In this document: piece by piece, positions 45,163 through 53,858 of the stretch
Layout: the number at the start of each line of letters is the position of its first letter
Numbering within the stretch: the first letter of the stretch is position 1
Source: Gluconacetobacter asukensis
Lineage (GTDB): Bacteria > Pseudomonadota > Alphaproteobacteria > Acetobacterales > Acetobacteraceae
Direction: 5' to 3'
DNA length: 64,000 bases
NCBI RefSeq assembly: GCF_014174375.1
Contig: NZ_JABEQE010000005.1
Coordinates: 124,001-188,000, forward strand
Program-made: the position numbers and the translations under genes
Notes under the pieces: model-generated
What the model was told of the DNA's origin: nothing
The model's input: the letters and a program-made list of their open reading frames with translations, nothing else
Databases searched by the model: none

Positions 45163-46719
45163 ATGATGTATTACAGCCGGCTCAAATTGGCCTCGGTCGT
45201 CGCCGTTTGCCTTCTGGGAGTGCTGCTCTGCCTTCCCAATGCCCTGCGCCAGCCCGCGCCGACGGTGCCGTGGCGGCAGATCCATCTGGGGCTCGACCTG
45301 CGGGGCGGCTCGTACCTGCTGATGCAGGTGGACATGAACAGCGTCACCGCCGACCGCCTGCGCACGCTGGCCGACGGCACCCGCCAGGCGCTGCTGGGCG
45401 CGGGTCTCGGCTATCGGGACATCGCGACCGACGCACATGCCGGCACCGTGACCTTCACGCCGCGCACGCCGTCCGAAACCGAGGCCGACCTCAAGACCCT
45501 GCGCGCCATGCCGATGGCGGTGGCCAATGAATTCGCGGTCGCCCAGCGGCCCGACGGCGCCATCGCCATCACGCTCTCGCCCGAGGCCATGCGCCTGCGC
45601 GCGACCGAGGCCGTCACCCAGTCGATCGAGATAGTCCGCCGCCGCATCGACGCGACCGGCGCGGTCGATCCCGAGATCACCCGCCAGGGCGACGACCGCA
45701 TCGTGGTCGAACTGCCGGGCATCAGCGACCCGGAACGCGTCAAGCACCTGCTGGGCACCACGGCGAAGATGACCTTCCACATGGTGCAGGACAGCGCGCT
45801 CGGCGCCACACCGGGCCCCGGCGTCAGCCTGCTGCCGATGATGAACGCGCCGGACCAGAAACTGCCGATCGCGGATCATGTCGATGTCGATGGCTCCGAC
45901 CTGACCAACGCCTCCGCCGCCATCGACCAGCAGACCGGCGAATGGGCCGTCGATTTCACCTTCGATTCCGTGGGCGCCCGCGCCTTCGCCACGACCACAA
46001 AGGCCAATGTCGGCCGCCGCTTCGCCATCGTGCTCGACAACAAGGTGGTGCAGGCCCCGGTCATCCGCAGCGCCATCACCGGCGGCAACGGCCAGATCAG
46101 CGGCGGGTTCGACGCGCAATCGGCCACCGACCTCGCCCTGCTGCTGCGCGCCGGCGCCCTGCCCGCCCCGCTGTCGGTCATCGAACAGCGTTCCATCGGC
46201 CCGTCCCTGGGCGCTGACTCGATCCGCGCCGGCATGATCAGCCTGGGCGTCGGCTTCGGGCTGGTGATCGTCTTCATGGCCCTGTTCTATGGCCGGTTCG
46301 GCTGGTACGCGAACGTCTCCCTGCTGGCCAACCTGGTGCTGATGGTCGCCATCCTGTCGCTGTTCCAGGCCACGCTGACCCTGCCCGGCATGGCCGGCAT
46401 GCTGCTGACCCTGGGCATGGCGGTCGATGCCAACATCCTGATCAACGAACGCATCCGCGAGGAAATCGCCCGCAACCGCACCCCCCTGGCCGCAATGCAG
46501 GCGGGCTTCGAGCGCGCGACCTCCACCATCCTGGACAGCAACGCCACGGCCCTGCTGGCGCACATCATGCTGTTCGCCTTCGGTACCGGCCCGGTGCAGA
46601 ACTTCGCCCTGACGATCATGATCGGCATCGTCACGACGCTGTTCACCACGCTGCTGCTGTCGCGGATGCTGATGGTGCGCTGGTACGCGCGCACCCGTCC
46701 CACTGTCCTGCCGGTCTGA
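45163..46719 (+). CDS. secD: Protein translocase subunit SecD
   Basis: SecD drives late protein export with SecF using the proton motive force. It has 518 residues. The first membrane segment is at about 9-25, the periplasmic P1 domain begins LGLDLRGGSYLLMQVD, and a C-terminal five-helix bundle contains GMAVDANILINERIREEIAR. Two ATGs begin the frame (45163 and 45166). secF follows after 11 bp. A yajC gene, often upstream, is not seen. Confidence 0.95.
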   Translation: MMYYSRLKLASVVAVCLLGVLLCLPNALRQPAPTVPWRQIHLGLDLRGGSYLLMQVDMNSVTADRLRTLADGTRQALLGAGLGYRDIATDAHAGTVTFTPRTPSETEADLKTLRAMPMAVANEFAVAQRPDGAIAITLSPEAMRLRATEAVTQSIEIVRRRIDATGAVDPEITRQGDDRIVVELPGISDPERVKHLLGTTAKMTFHMVQDSALGATPGPGVSLLPMMNAPDQKLPIADHVDVDGSDLTNASAAIDQQTGEWAVDFTFDSVGARAFATTTKANVGRRFAIVLDNKVVQAPVIRSAITGGNGQISGGFDAQSATDLALLLRAGALPAPLSVIEQRSIGPSLGADSIRAGMISLGVGFGLVIVFMALFYGRFGWYANVSLLANLVLMVAILSLFQATLTLPGMAGMLLTLGMAVDANILINERIREEIARNRTPLAAMQAGFERATSTILDSNATALLAHIMLFAFGTGPVQNFALTIMIGIVTTLFTTLLLSRMLMVRWYARTRPTVLPV

Positions 46720-46730
46720 GGCGCAACGCC

Positions 46731-47672
46731 ATGTTCTCTCGCCCCCTCCTGCGCTTCGTGCCCAATGGCACCCGTATCAACTTCATGCGCGGCCGGTTCA
46801 TCGGCCTGGCCACCTCCGCCGTGCTGTCGATCGCATCCGTCATCCTGTTCCTCCATCCCGGCCTGACGCTGGGGCTGGATTTCCGCGGCGGCATCGTCGT
46901 CGAGGTCCGCACCCAGGGCCCGGCCGATTTCGGCCAGGTCCGCGCGGCCCTGGCGGCCCAGCATGTCGATGCCGCCGGCGTCCAGTCCTTCGGGGCCCCC
47001 AACGACGTGCTGATCCGCCTGGATGCCCCCCCGGCCGCCAGCGCCGATCACGAGGCCCGCACCCAGGCGCTGGTCGATTCGGTCCGCCACGCGGTTGCCA
47101 CCCTGCCGGGTGCGCAGGTGCTGCGCGCCGATGCGGTCGGCGCTTCAGTCTCGGCCGAACTGTTCCGCGACGGCATGCTGGCGCTCGGCATCAGCCTGCT
47201 GATGATCCTGGGCTATATCTGGTTCCGCTTCGAGTGGGAGTTCGCGGTCAGCGCCGTGATCACCCTCATCCTCGACCTGACCAAGGCCGTCGGCTTCCTG
47301 GTCGTGACGCATTTCGAGTTCGACCTGGTGATGGTCGCGGCCATCCTCACGATCTTGGGCTATTCCACCAACGACAAGGTGGTGGTCTATGACCGTGTGC
47401 GCGAGAATTTGCGCAAATACCGCACCATGCCCCTGGCCGAACTGATCGACCTGTCGATCAACGAAACGCTCAGCCGTACGCTGGGCACATCCATGACCGT
47501 GTTCCTGGCCGCCCTGCCGCTGGCCCTGTTCGGCGCCAGCCTGTCCAGCTTCGCATGGGTGATGCTGTTCGGGATCGTGGTCGGAACCTCGTCCTCGATC
47601 TTTATCGCGGCGCCGATTCTGCTGTTGCTGGGCGAGAAGCGTCTGCGGCGGGACGCCCGGCCTCCCCGCTGA
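46731..47672 (+). CDS. secF: Protein translocase subunit SecF
   Basis: SecF is the partner of SecD in the Sec translocon accessory complex. It has 313 residues: an N-terminal membrane segment, periplasmic domain starting LGLDFRGGIVVEVRTQG, and five further helices with ILGYSTNDKVVVYDRVRENL and NETLSRTLGTSMTVFLAALP. The 3' end overlaps the convergent lipoprotein gene by 71 bp. Confidence 0.95.
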   Translation: MFSRPLLRFVPNGTRINFMRGRFIGLATSAVLSIASVILFLHPGLTLGLDFRGGIVVEVRTQGPADFGQVRAALAAQHVDAAGVQSFGAPNDVLIRLDAPPAASADHEARTQALVDSVRHAVATLPGAQVLRADAVGASVSAELFRDGMLALGISLLMILGYIWFRFEWEFAVSAVITLILDLTKAVGFLVVTHFEFDLVMVAAILTILGYSTNDKVVVYDRVRENLRKYRTMPLAELIDLSINETLSRTLGTSMTVFLAALPLALFGASLSSFAWVMLFGIVVGTSSSIFIAAPILLLLGEKRLRRDARPPR

Positions 47673-48051
47673 CCGGCGACGGCCCCAGGCAGGCAGCGGT
47701 CGACCCGCTGTTTGCCTGCTGGACACAGGCCAGCATCGTCTCGATGGCCAGTTGCACCCGGCGCTGGCCATCCGCCGTCGGGTGCAGCAGGTTCCCGGCG
47801 GTCAATTGCCTTGCATAGAGCGTACTGGCCACCAGGTCCCGCGCCTGGTCATGCATCAGCCGCCCATCCGACAACCGCCCCCGAACCATTCCCTGGGCGA
47901 TGAAATAGGCATCCACGCTCAGATACGCCTGCAACGGCAGCGGCAACGTGTCCACCGGCTGAATGGTCTCGGCCGGCACTCCGGCATGGCACCCCGCCAG
48001 CCCGATAAAACCCGCCACCAGCAAGGCCACGGGCTTCCGCCGTCCGATCAT
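47602..48051 (-). CDS. Small predicted lipoprotein of unknown function
   Basis: This protein of about 149 residues begins MIGRRKPVALLVAGFIGLAG with a lipobox ending GLAGC. The rest is helical with no recognised domain. A conserved-looking stretch (LSVDAYFIAQGMVRGRLSDG, then DLVASTLYARQLTAGNLL) precedes an Ala/Pro-rich tail. An upstream ATG at 48069 would add six residues. The last 71 bp overlap the end of secF on the other strand, so the tail may be poorly conserved. Confidence 0.65.
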   Translation of the reverse strand: MIGRRKPVALLVAGFIGLAGCHAGVPAETIQPVDTLPLPLQAYLSVDAYFIAQGMVRGRLSDGRLMHDQARDLVASTLYARQLTAGNLLHPTADGQRRVQLAIETMLACVQQANSGSTAACLGPSPVSGEAGRPAADASRPATAESAPR

Positions 48052-48318
48052 GTTCCAGCTCTTCGTCATGGCCGAAGCCTAGAGCAGAATCGACCCCGAT
48101 CAAAACCTCTCGTGCCGACCGGTGCGGATGGCGACATCCCTGTCAATTCCCGGCCGCACATACCGCGCCCGCACCATCCCTGCCGCCCAATTCCTTGTGG
48201 CCCGGCGGAACCCGCTGCATAGAGGATGAAGGCGCCTTGCCGGCTCGGCAACGGACATGTCCAGCGGCCCCAGGCAAGTCGGCACCTCAGCCTCCACCAG
48301 AAGCCAAGGATGAAATCC

Positions 48319-49050
48319 ATGACCCAGCGTGTCGCCCTCGTGACCGGCGGAAGCCGTGGAATCGGCGCCGCCATCGCCGCGAAACTGGCTGAAGACGGTT
48401 TCGACGTCGCCGTGACCTATGCCAGCAACGCCACGGCGGCCACCCAGGTCGTGACCAGGATTCAGGCCCTCGGCCGCCACGCCGTGGCCATCCAGGCCGA
48501 CGGCGCCACCACCGAAGGTAACACCGCTGCCATCACCCGGACCGTGGCGGCACTCGGCCGGCTCGACGTCCTGGTGTGCAACGCCGGGATGTATCCCTAC
48601 GGCCCGATCGGCGAAATGAGCGTGGAACAGATCGACCGCACGCTGCACCTGAACGTGCGTGCAGTGATGGTCGAAACCATGGAAGCCGTGAAGCATATGG
48701 GCGAAGGCGGCCGGCTGATCTATATCGGCTCGGCTTTCGGCCAGCGCGCCCCCTTTCCCGGCATCTCGCTCTATTCCGCCACCAAGGCGGCGCTGGGCGG
48801 CTTCGCGCGCGGCGTGGCGCGCGACCTGGGCGAGCGCGGCATTACCGCCAACGTGGTGGAACCCGGCCCGATCGACACCGACCTGAACCCGGCGCACGGC
48901 GACGGAGCGGCGACCATCCGCAGCTTCACCGCCACCGACAGCTACGGCAAGGTCTCCGATATCGCGGATATGGTGTCGTTCCTGGCCAGCCCCCGCGCCG
49001 GCTACATCACCGGCACCTGCCTCGCCGTCGACGGTGGCCTGACGGCGTAA
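48319..49050 (+). CDS. SDR-family oxidoreductase (FabG-like)
   Basis: This NAD(P)-dependent reductase of the classical SDR type has 243 residues. The cofactor motif is VTGGSRGIGAAIAAKL, NAG is in VLVCNAGMYPYGP, the catalytic Ser in LIYIGSAFGQRAPFPG and YxxxK in YSATKAALGGFARG. The C-terminus GTCLAVDGGLTA is standard. The start used (MTQRVALV) has AAGGA 9 nt upstream. The substrate is unknown. Confidence 0.88.
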   Translation: MTQRVALVTGGSRGIGAAIAAKLAEDGFDVAVTYASNATAATQVVTRIQALGRHAVAIQADGATTEGNTAAITRTVAALGRLDVLVCNAGMYPYGPIGEMSVEQIDRTLHLNVRAVMVETMEAVKHMGEGGRLIYIGSAFGQRAPFPGISLYSATKAALGGFARGVARDLGERGITANVVEPGPIDTDLNPAHGDGAATIRSFTATDSYGKVSDIADMVSFLASPRAGYITGTCLAVDGGLTA

Positions 49051-49066
49051 GAATCGCAGAAACAAG

Positions 49067-49114
49067 GGCCTGGAATGCCATGGTCGGGCTCGCCCGATCA
49101 CGGCACTCCAGGCC
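49067..49114. terminator. Long bidirectional hairpin between the SDR gene and mscL
   Basis: GGCCTGGA (49067-49074) pairs with TCCAGGCC (49107-49114). Most of the interior also pairs, ending in GTCGGGC-TC-GCCCGAT. This 48-bp near-palindrome fills the gap between two convergent genes. No T run is present. Confidence 0.6.
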
Positions 49115-49122
49115 GTGTCGGC

Positions 49123-49587
49123 TCAGGGTACGGTCTTCTTCGCGGCCAGCAGGTCGCGAATGTCTTCCAGCAGCACTTCGCTGCGCGGCGGCGGCGGAGG
49201 CGCGGCCGGTGCTTCTTCACGCTTCGCGGTCAGCTTGTTCACGGCCTTGACCACCCAGAAGATCACGAAGCCGATGATGACGAACTGGATCAGCGCATTC
49301 AGGAACAGCCCGACATTGATCGTCACCGCCCCGGCCTTCTGCGCGTCTGCCAGGGTCGGCAGGTGCGGCCCGCGCAGGGTAAAGAAGACGTTGGTGAAAT
49401 CGAAGCCACCGATCAGCAGCCCGATGAACGGGGTAAAGATATCCTTGACCAGACTGTTGACGATCGCGGTAAAGGCCGCGCCGATGATGACACCGACCGC
49501 CAGGTCGACGACGTTCCCGCGCATGAGAAAGGTGCGGAATTCCAAAATCCATCCCGGAGTGTGGATGGACGGGGCCTTGACGGACAT
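49123..49587 (-). CDS. mscL: Large-conductance mechanosensitive channel
   Basis: MscL releases solutes during hypo-osmotic shock. It has 154 residues. The amphipathic N-terminus and TM1 are FRTFLMRGNVVDLAVGVIIG then AAFTAIVNSLVKDI, and TM2 is NALIQFVIIGFVIFWVVKAV. A Pro-rich linker (APAAPPPPPRSE) precedes the C-terminal helical bundle LLEDIRDLLA. The N-terminal MSVKAPSIHTPGWILEF extension before the conserved FRTF is slightly longer than in E. coli. Confidence 0.94.
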   Translation of the reverse strand: MSVKAPSIHTPGWILEFRTFLMRGNVVDLAVGVIIGAAFTAIVNSLVKDIFTPFIGLLIGGFDFTNVFFTLRGPHLPTLADAQKAGAVTINVGLFLNALIQFVIIGFVIFWVVKAVNKLTAKREEAPAAPPPPPRSEVLLEDIRDLLAAKKTVP

Positions 49588-49726
49588 GAAGCCTCCTTGC
49601 GCATTGCCGACAGACAGTTGATAGCAACCCGGTTGATACCGCGTGAACAGGAAAACGCAGCTTCCACATGCCCGTTGCGGCCGTACCACCGCGGATCGAC
49701 TGCCTCGCCCGTCCGGCAGATAGGCG

Positions 49727-49755
49727 TTGATCCCGCACCGAGCCTCATCTATACG
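49727..49755 (+). promoter_or_regulatory. Candidate sigma-70 promoter of rpmE
   Basis: TTGATC (49727-49732) and TATACG (49750-49755) are separated by 17 bp, about 50 bp upstream of the rpmE start. Each hexamer matches the consensus only partly. This is a sequence-based guess. Confidence 0.35.
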
Positions 49756-49808
49756 GCCATGCAAACGCCCCCGGTCGGCATCGGCGGGCCCAGCATGAAG
49801 GTTTGACG

Positions 49809-50039
49809 ATGAAATCCGGCATTCACCCCGACTATCACGAAATCAATGTCATCATGACCGATGGCACCGAATACAAGACCCGTTCCTGCTACGGGCAGGC
49901 CGGCGCAACACTGCGCCTGGACATCGACCCCAAGTCGCATCCGGCGTGGACGGGCGTGCAGCGCATGCTCGACACCGGGGGCCAGGTGGCGAAGTTCAAC
50001 AAGAAGTTCGGCGGTCTGGGCCGCCGCGCCAAGGCGTAA
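49809..50039 (+). CDS. rpmE: 50S ribosomal protein L31
   Basis: This large-subunit ribosomal protein has 76 residues. The family pattern is [33 protein letters not shown] and the C-terminal [10 protein letters not shown]. Only one Cys is present (RSCYGQ), so it is the zinc-free type. The ATG at 49809 is used; the in-frame ATG two codons earlier is unlikely. Confidence 0.93.
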   Translation: MKSGIHPDYHEINVIMTDGTEYKTRSCYGQAGATLRLDIDPKSHPAWTGVQRMLDTGGQVAKFNKKFGGLGRRAKA

Positions 50040-50087
50040 AAGGCTGCGGGGGCATCGCTCCCGCCCGCCACATTGTCATGTTTGCAG

Positions 50088-50118
50088 AACCCTGCCCCTT
50101 GAACCGGGGGGCGGGGTT
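50088..50118 (+). terminator. Intrinsic terminator of rpmE
   Basis: AACCCTGCCCC (50088-50098) pairs with GGGGCGGGGTT (50108-50118) through one G-U pair. A TTCTC tract follows, about 50 nt after the rpmE stop. Its downstream half overlaps a possible heat-shock promoter for the next gene. Confidence 0.65.
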
Positions 50119-50129
50119 TCTCACATCAG
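50098..50129 (+). promoter_or_regulatory. Candidate RpoH (sigma-32) promoter for the small heat-shock gene
   Basis: CTTG (50098-50101) is followed, 18 bp later, by CTCACATCAG (50120-50129). The alphaproteobacterial RpoH pattern is CTTG, 17-18 bp, CYTATNTNNG; two -10 positions deviate. Transcription from here would give a leader of about 100 nt ending in the ROSE-like hairpin. It overlaps the rpmE terminator stem, which weakens the call. Confidence 0.3.
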
Positions 50130-50235
50130 GGCTACGGAAACGCCATCCGGGTTTCCGCCAGTCAGGCACCGATCCGCTCCATGAGGGGTCACCATCCCGC
50201 CTGCTGAATTGAACCTTGCTGTCGAGGAGGTTGAC
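50120..50235 (+). ncRNA. ROSE-like RNA thermometer in the hsp20 leader
   Basis: The 3' hairpin is textbook ROSE. AACC (50212-50215) pairs with GGTT (50229-50232). Between them UUGCU (50216-50220) faces AGGA of the Shine-Dalgarno (50225-50228) with a bulged G, closed by a GUCG loop. The start codon follows at 50236. ROSE elements melt on heating and release the ribosome-binding site of small heat-shock genes. Only the 3' hairpin is traced in detail; the upstream limits are approximate. Confidence 0.75.
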
Positions 50236-50733
50236 ATGACCTATGATTTCGCACCGCTGTTCCGCACCGCCATCGGCTTCGACCGTCTGGCGCGCCTTGT
50301 GGACAATGCGGCCCAGAACCCGGCGGGCCCGTCCTATCCCCCCTACAACATCGAAAAGCTTGGCGAGGACAGCTACGTCCTGACCATGGCCGTCGCCGGT
50401 TTCGGGCCCGAAGATATCGAGCTGACGGTCCAGGACAACACGCTGGTGGTGGCAGGCCGTCTGGCCAATGTCGCGCCGGCTGGTGAAGTCCTGCATCGCG
50501 GCATCGCCACGCGGGCATTCGAACGCCGTTTCGTTCTTGCCGACCATATCGTGGTCGACAATGCGGACCTCACCAATGGCCTGCTGCGCGTCGCCGTCAG
50601 GCATTTCGTGCCGGAGGCCCTGAAGCCGCGCCGCATTCCGATCGGCACCGGCGCGCCCACGATCCCGGCCCAGGCCGCGCCGGAAGTGGCAAATGACGGC
50701 ACCGCCGCGCCCACGGCCGAACACGCGGCCTGA
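50236..50733 (+). CDS. Small heat-shock protein, Hsp20/IbpA-like
   Basis: This ATP-independent holdase chaperone has 165 residues. The N-terminal region (MTYDFAPLFRTAIGFDRLAR) and the alpha-crystallin domain (YPPYNIEKLGEDSYVLTMAV, then LVVAGRL and the FERRFVLADHIVVDNADLTN block) match alphaproteobacterial class A small heat-shock proteins. The C-terminal I-x-I-like RRIPIG is present, followed by an Ala/Pro-rich tail. The start has GGAGG 6 nt upstream, masked in the ROSE-like hairpin. Confidence 0.93.
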   Translation: MTYDFAPLFRTAIGFDRLARLVDNAAQNPAGPSYPPYNIEKLGEDSYVLTMAVAGFGPEDIELTVQDNTLVVAGRLANVAPAGEVLHRGIATRAFERRFVLADHIVVDNADLTNGLLRVAVRHFVPEALKPRRIPIGTGAPTIPAQAAPEVANDGTAAPTAEHAA

Positions 50734-50768
50734 GAGTCGCGCAGGTCCAAGGTACCGTTCAGAAACAG

Positions 50769-50797
50769 GGGGCCGGACGCAAGTCCGGCCCCTTTTT
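50769..50797 (+). terminator. Intrinsic terminator of the small heat-shock gene
   Basis: GGGGCCGGAC (50769-50778), a GCAA tetraloop and GTCCGGCCCC (50783-50792) form a perfect 10-bp stem followed by TTTTT (50793-50797). It lies 36 bp after the stop codon and is the clearest Rho-independent terminator in the window. Confidence 0.92.
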
Positions 50798-50967
50798 CAT
50801 GGCCCGAAGGCCCCGCCTGCCCTTGACCCCTCCCCCCGAACGGCCCCATATCGGTAGTCAAGTCATTGCGCGTCTGCAGGCACGCAGGGGTGGACCGGGT
50901 TCCGGGACGCTGACATGGATCGGGTGCCTGCGCGGCGCCACCCATTGCGCAGTTAGGACCCGTTATC

Positions 50968-51546
50968 ATGAACGCACTGCCCCTGATGCCGAAGGCCACC
51001 GCCGTGTGGCTCATCGAAAAGACGGCATTGACCTTCACCCAGATCGCGGAATTCTGCGGCATGCATCCGCTGGAAGTCCAGGCCATCGCCGATGGCGAGG
51101 TCGCGCAGGGCATCGTCGGTTACGACCCGGTCGCCAACCATCAGGTCCGCCAGGAAGACATCACCCGCTGCGAGGCCAATCCCGATCTGCGGCTGAAAGT
51201 CCTGTCGACGCCCAACCCGATCCATCGCCGCGCGAAGGGCGCGCGCTACACGCCCGTCGCCAAGCGCAACGACCGTCCGGACGCAATCGCCTTCATCCTG
51301 CGCAATTTCCCGCAACTTTCCGAGCCGCAGATCGTCAAGCTGCTGGGCACCACCAAGGACACGATCGCCAAGGTCCGCGACCGCCAGCACTGGAACAGCG
51401 CTAACATCAAGCCGCGCGACCCGGTCATTCTCGGCCTGTGCAGCCAGACGGACCTCAACGCGATGGTCCAGGCAGCCAACGACCGCCTGACCCGCGAAGG
51501 CCATTCCGTTCCCGTGCCGCTGGAAATCGGCGAAGACGCCACCTGA
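50968..51546 (+). CDS. trcR: Cell-cycle transcriptional regulator TrcR (DUF1013)
   Basis: This 192-residue protein of the alphaproteobacterial DUF1013 family is known as TrcR in Caulobacter. It has two helix-turn-helix-like parts: the N-terminal MPKATAVWLIEKTALTFTQI then AEFCGMHPLEVQAIADGEVA, and a C-terminal LSEPQIVKLLGTTKDTIAKV. The central GYDPVANHQVRQEDITRCEA segment is strongly conserved in the family. It is a single gene with a 234-bp gap upstream. Confidence 0.88.
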   Translation: MNALPLMPKATAVWLIEKTALTFTQIAEFCGMHPLEVQAIADGEVAQGIVGYDPVANHQVRQEDITRCEANPDLRLKVLSTPNPIHRRAKGARYTPVAKRNDRPDAIAFILRNFPQLSEPQIVKLLGTTKDTIAKVRDRQHWNSANIKPRDPVILGLCSQTDLNAMVQAANDRLTREGHSVPVPLEIGEDAT

Positions 51547-51592
51547 TCCGCGCGGGCGGGCTCATGCCCGCCCCCGGCCAGCCCGCGTCCCG

Positions 51593-51760
51593 TCAGGGCT
51601 GGGACAGCCGTTCGATCTCTTCCTTGATCCGCAGCTTCTCCACCTTCAGCCGGCGCAGCACGCTGTGATCAGGCGATGGGCGATGGTCTTCGTCGAAGAT
51701 CCTGTCATCAAGACGGGCATGGCGCAGGCGCAGACTACGAATTCTGGGTTCGTGGGACAT
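51593..51760 (-). CDS. DUF465 (YdcH-like) small protein
   Basis: This 55-residue protein reads MSHEPRIRSLRLRHARLDDR, then EDHRPSPDHSVLRRLKVEKL and RIKEEIERLSQP. It is a short helical-hairpin family with the typical H-x-x-L-D and L-K-x-x-K-L-x-x-K-E-E pattern. The function is unknown. A good GGAGG-like site precedes it on the minus strand. It is divergent from a second DUF465 gene 175 bp away. Confidence 0.85.
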   Translation of the reverse strand: MSHEPRIRSLRLRHARLDDRIFDEDHRPSPDHSVLRRLKVEKLRIKEEIERLSQP

Positions 51761-51935
51761 GATGCCTCCAGCGAGTTTGCGTTTCCGACACCAGACAGCC
51801 TAAGCCAGCGGTGCCGACGCGGCGCATGCTAAAATTGCAGGACTCGTCGGGGCGGCCATGCGCGCTATCGGGGATCTCGCCATCGCTGCGGGAATCGATA
51901 GAATGGGCTGCCGACCACATGCCAGACGGGGTACA

Positions 51936-52136
51936 ATGCTGACTGACCGGGATACCGTGCTCCGCAAGCTGCACGAACTGCGCAGCGAACACCGCGACCT
52001 TGACACCGTCATCAGCCGGCTGGCGCTGCATCCGATGGATCAGCTCCAGCTCCAGCGGCTGAAGAAGCGCAAGCTGCTGCTGAAAGACGAGATCTCGTGG
52101 CTGGAAAGCCGCCTGATCCCCGACAGCATCGCCTGA
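51936..52136 (+). CDS. DUF465 (YdcH-like) small protein, second copy
   Basis: This 66-residue protein starts [20 protein letters not shown] and ends [25 protein letters not shown]. It has the same helical-hairpin pattern as its divergent neighbour, with low identity outside the motif. It is 43 bp upstream of purE and could be co-transcribed. The function is unknown. Confidence 0.85.
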   Translation: MLTDRDTVLRKLHELRSEHRDLDTVISRLALHPMDQLQLQRLKKRKLLLKDEISWLESRLIPDSIA

Positions 52137-52179
52137 AATCACCCCTCATCCCTCTCCGCAGTCCCGAAAGCCGACCAGC

Positions 52180-52707
52180 GTGACCGATACGCCTCCCCCC
52201 CCTTCCCCCCATTCCGCCTCCCAGACCCCTCCCCGGGTCGGGCTGATCATGGGCAGCCAGTCCGACTGGGAAACCATGCGGCACGCCGTATCGGTGCTGG
52301 AGGCGCTGGACATCGCGCATGAGGTCCGGATCGTCTCCGCCCACCGCACACCCGATCGCCTGGCCGAATATGCCCGCACCGCCGCCGCGCGCGGGCTCTC
52401 GGTCATCATCGCCGGCGCGGGCGGGGCCGCCCATCTGCCCGGCATGTGCGCCGCCTGGACCATCCTGCCGGTGCTGGGCGTGCCGGTGGAATCCCATGCC
52501 CTGAAGGGCATGGACAGCCTGCTGTCGATCGTCCAGATGCCCGGCGGCGTGCCCGTGGGCACGCTGGCCATCGGCAAGGCAGGCGCGACCAACGCCGGCC
52601 TGATGGCGGCCTCGATCCTGGCCCTGAACGATTCCGCCCTGTCCGACCGGCTGTCAGCCTGGCGTCAGGCACAGACGGACGCGGTCGCGGACAGCCCGTC
52701 TCGATGA
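52180..52707 (+). CDS. purE: N5-carboxyaminoimidazole ribonucleotide mutase
   Basis: PurE converts N5-CAIR to CAIR in purine synthesis. It has 175 residues. Motifs are [38 protein letters not shown] (catalytic His) and [21 protein letters not shown] Pro/Ser-rich N-terminal extension of about 18 residues precedes the conserved core. Its stop overlaps the purK start (ATGA), the normal purEK coupling of class I PurE organisms. Confidence 0.96.
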   Translation: MTDTPPPPSPHSASQTPPRVGLIMGSQSDWETMRHAVSVLEALDIAHEVRIVSAHRTPDRLAEYARTAAARGLSVIIAGAGGAAHLPGMCAAWTILPVLGVPVESHALKGMDSLLSIVQMPGGVPVGTLAIGKAGATNAGLMAASILALNDSALSDRLSAWRQAQTDAVADSPSR

Positions 52708-53858
52708 GCACGCTCGCTCCCCTGCCGCCCGGCGCAGTCCTGGGCATCGTCGGCGGTGGCCAGCTCGGCCGGATGTCCGCCGTCGCGGCCGCCCGCCTGG
52801 GCTATCGGGCCCACATCCTGACCGACGAGCCGGACGGCCCGGCGGCGCAGGTCGCCCACGCCGTCACCATCGGCGCCTATGACGACCCGGACGCCCTGCG
52901 CCGCTTCGCCATGGCGGTCGATGTCGTCACCTTCGAGTTCGAGAATGTCAGCGCCGATGGGCTGGAACTGCTGGCGGCCCTCCGCCCGGTGCGCCCGTCC
53001 GGCCACATCCTGCGCATCAGCCAGGATCGCGTGGCCGAAAAGCGCTTCCTGACCGAAGCCGGCATCCCGGTCGCGCCATGGCGCGAAATCCGCACGCTGG
53101 ACGACCTGTCCTCCGCCCGGACCGAACTCGGCTTGCCCTTCATCCTCAAGACCACTCGCCTGGGCTATGACGGCAAGGGGCAGAGCCGCATCCATCGCGA
53201 CGAGGATATGCAGGCCGCCTTCGACACCCTGGCCCCCCACCCGCTGGTCGCGGAAGGGATGGTCGATTTCGCATGCGAAGTCAGCGTGATGGTCGCCCGC
53301 GGCCTGGACGGCACGGCGGTGACCTTCGATGTGACGGAAAACCGCCACCGGAACGGCATCCTCGATCTCAGCCTTGCTCCTGCCCGCGTGCCGGAGACGG
53401 TCCGAGACGACGCACGCGCGATCGCCCTGCGTATCGCCACGGCTCTGGACCTCGTCGGACTGCTGGGCGTGGAAATGTTCGTCGATCGCGACGGGCAGGT
53501 CCTGGTCAACGAGATCGCGCCGCGCCCGCACAATTCCGGCCACTGGACCATGGACGCCTGCCCGGTCGACCAGTTCGCCATGCATGTCCGCGCTGTGGCC
53601 GGCCTGCCCCTGCCACCGGCTGTCCGGCATTCCGACGCGGTCATGAAAAACTTGGTCGGTCCCGACGACATGGCGCTCTGGCCGGCCATCCTGGCAACGC
53701 CCGGCCTGCTGCCGCATCATTACGGCAAGACCGAGGCCCGGCCCGGCCGCAAGATGGGTCACGTCAACGTGCTGTTCCCCCCCGGCGCACTACCGGGGGA
53801 GTTCGGCGTCGACGCCGCCCTGGGCCCGCTGGCCGAAGACAGGGGAAAACCCGCCTAG
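52704..53858 (+). CDS. purK: N5-carboxyaminoimidazole ribonucleotide synthase
   Basis: PurK is an ATP-grasp enzyme that carboxylates AIR with bicarbonate. It has 384 residues. It has the N-terminal [23 protein letters not shown]-grasp segments ([20 protein letters not shown]) and the metal-binding [20 protein letters not shown]. It overlaps purE by 4 bp, and its stop overlaps the convergent acoR stop by 4 bp. Confidence 0.95.
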   Translation: MSTLAPLPPGAVLGIVGGGQLGRMSAVAAARLGYRAHILTDEPDGPAAQVAHAVTIGAYDDPDALRRFAMAVDVVTFEFENVSADGLELLAALRPVRPSGHILRISQDRVAEKRFLTEAGIPVAPWREIRTLDDLSSARTELGLPFILKTTRLGYDGKGQSRIHRDEDMQAAFDTLAPHPLVAEGMVDFACEVSVMVARGLDGTAVTFDVTENRHRNGILDLSLAPARVPETVRDDARAIALRIATALDLVGLLGVEMFVDRDGQVLVNEIAPRPHNSGHWTMDACPVDQFAMHVRAVAGLPLPPAVRHSDAVMKNLVGPDDMALWPAILATPGLLPHHYGKTEARPGRKMGHVNVLFPPGALPGEFGVDAALGPLAEDRGKPA

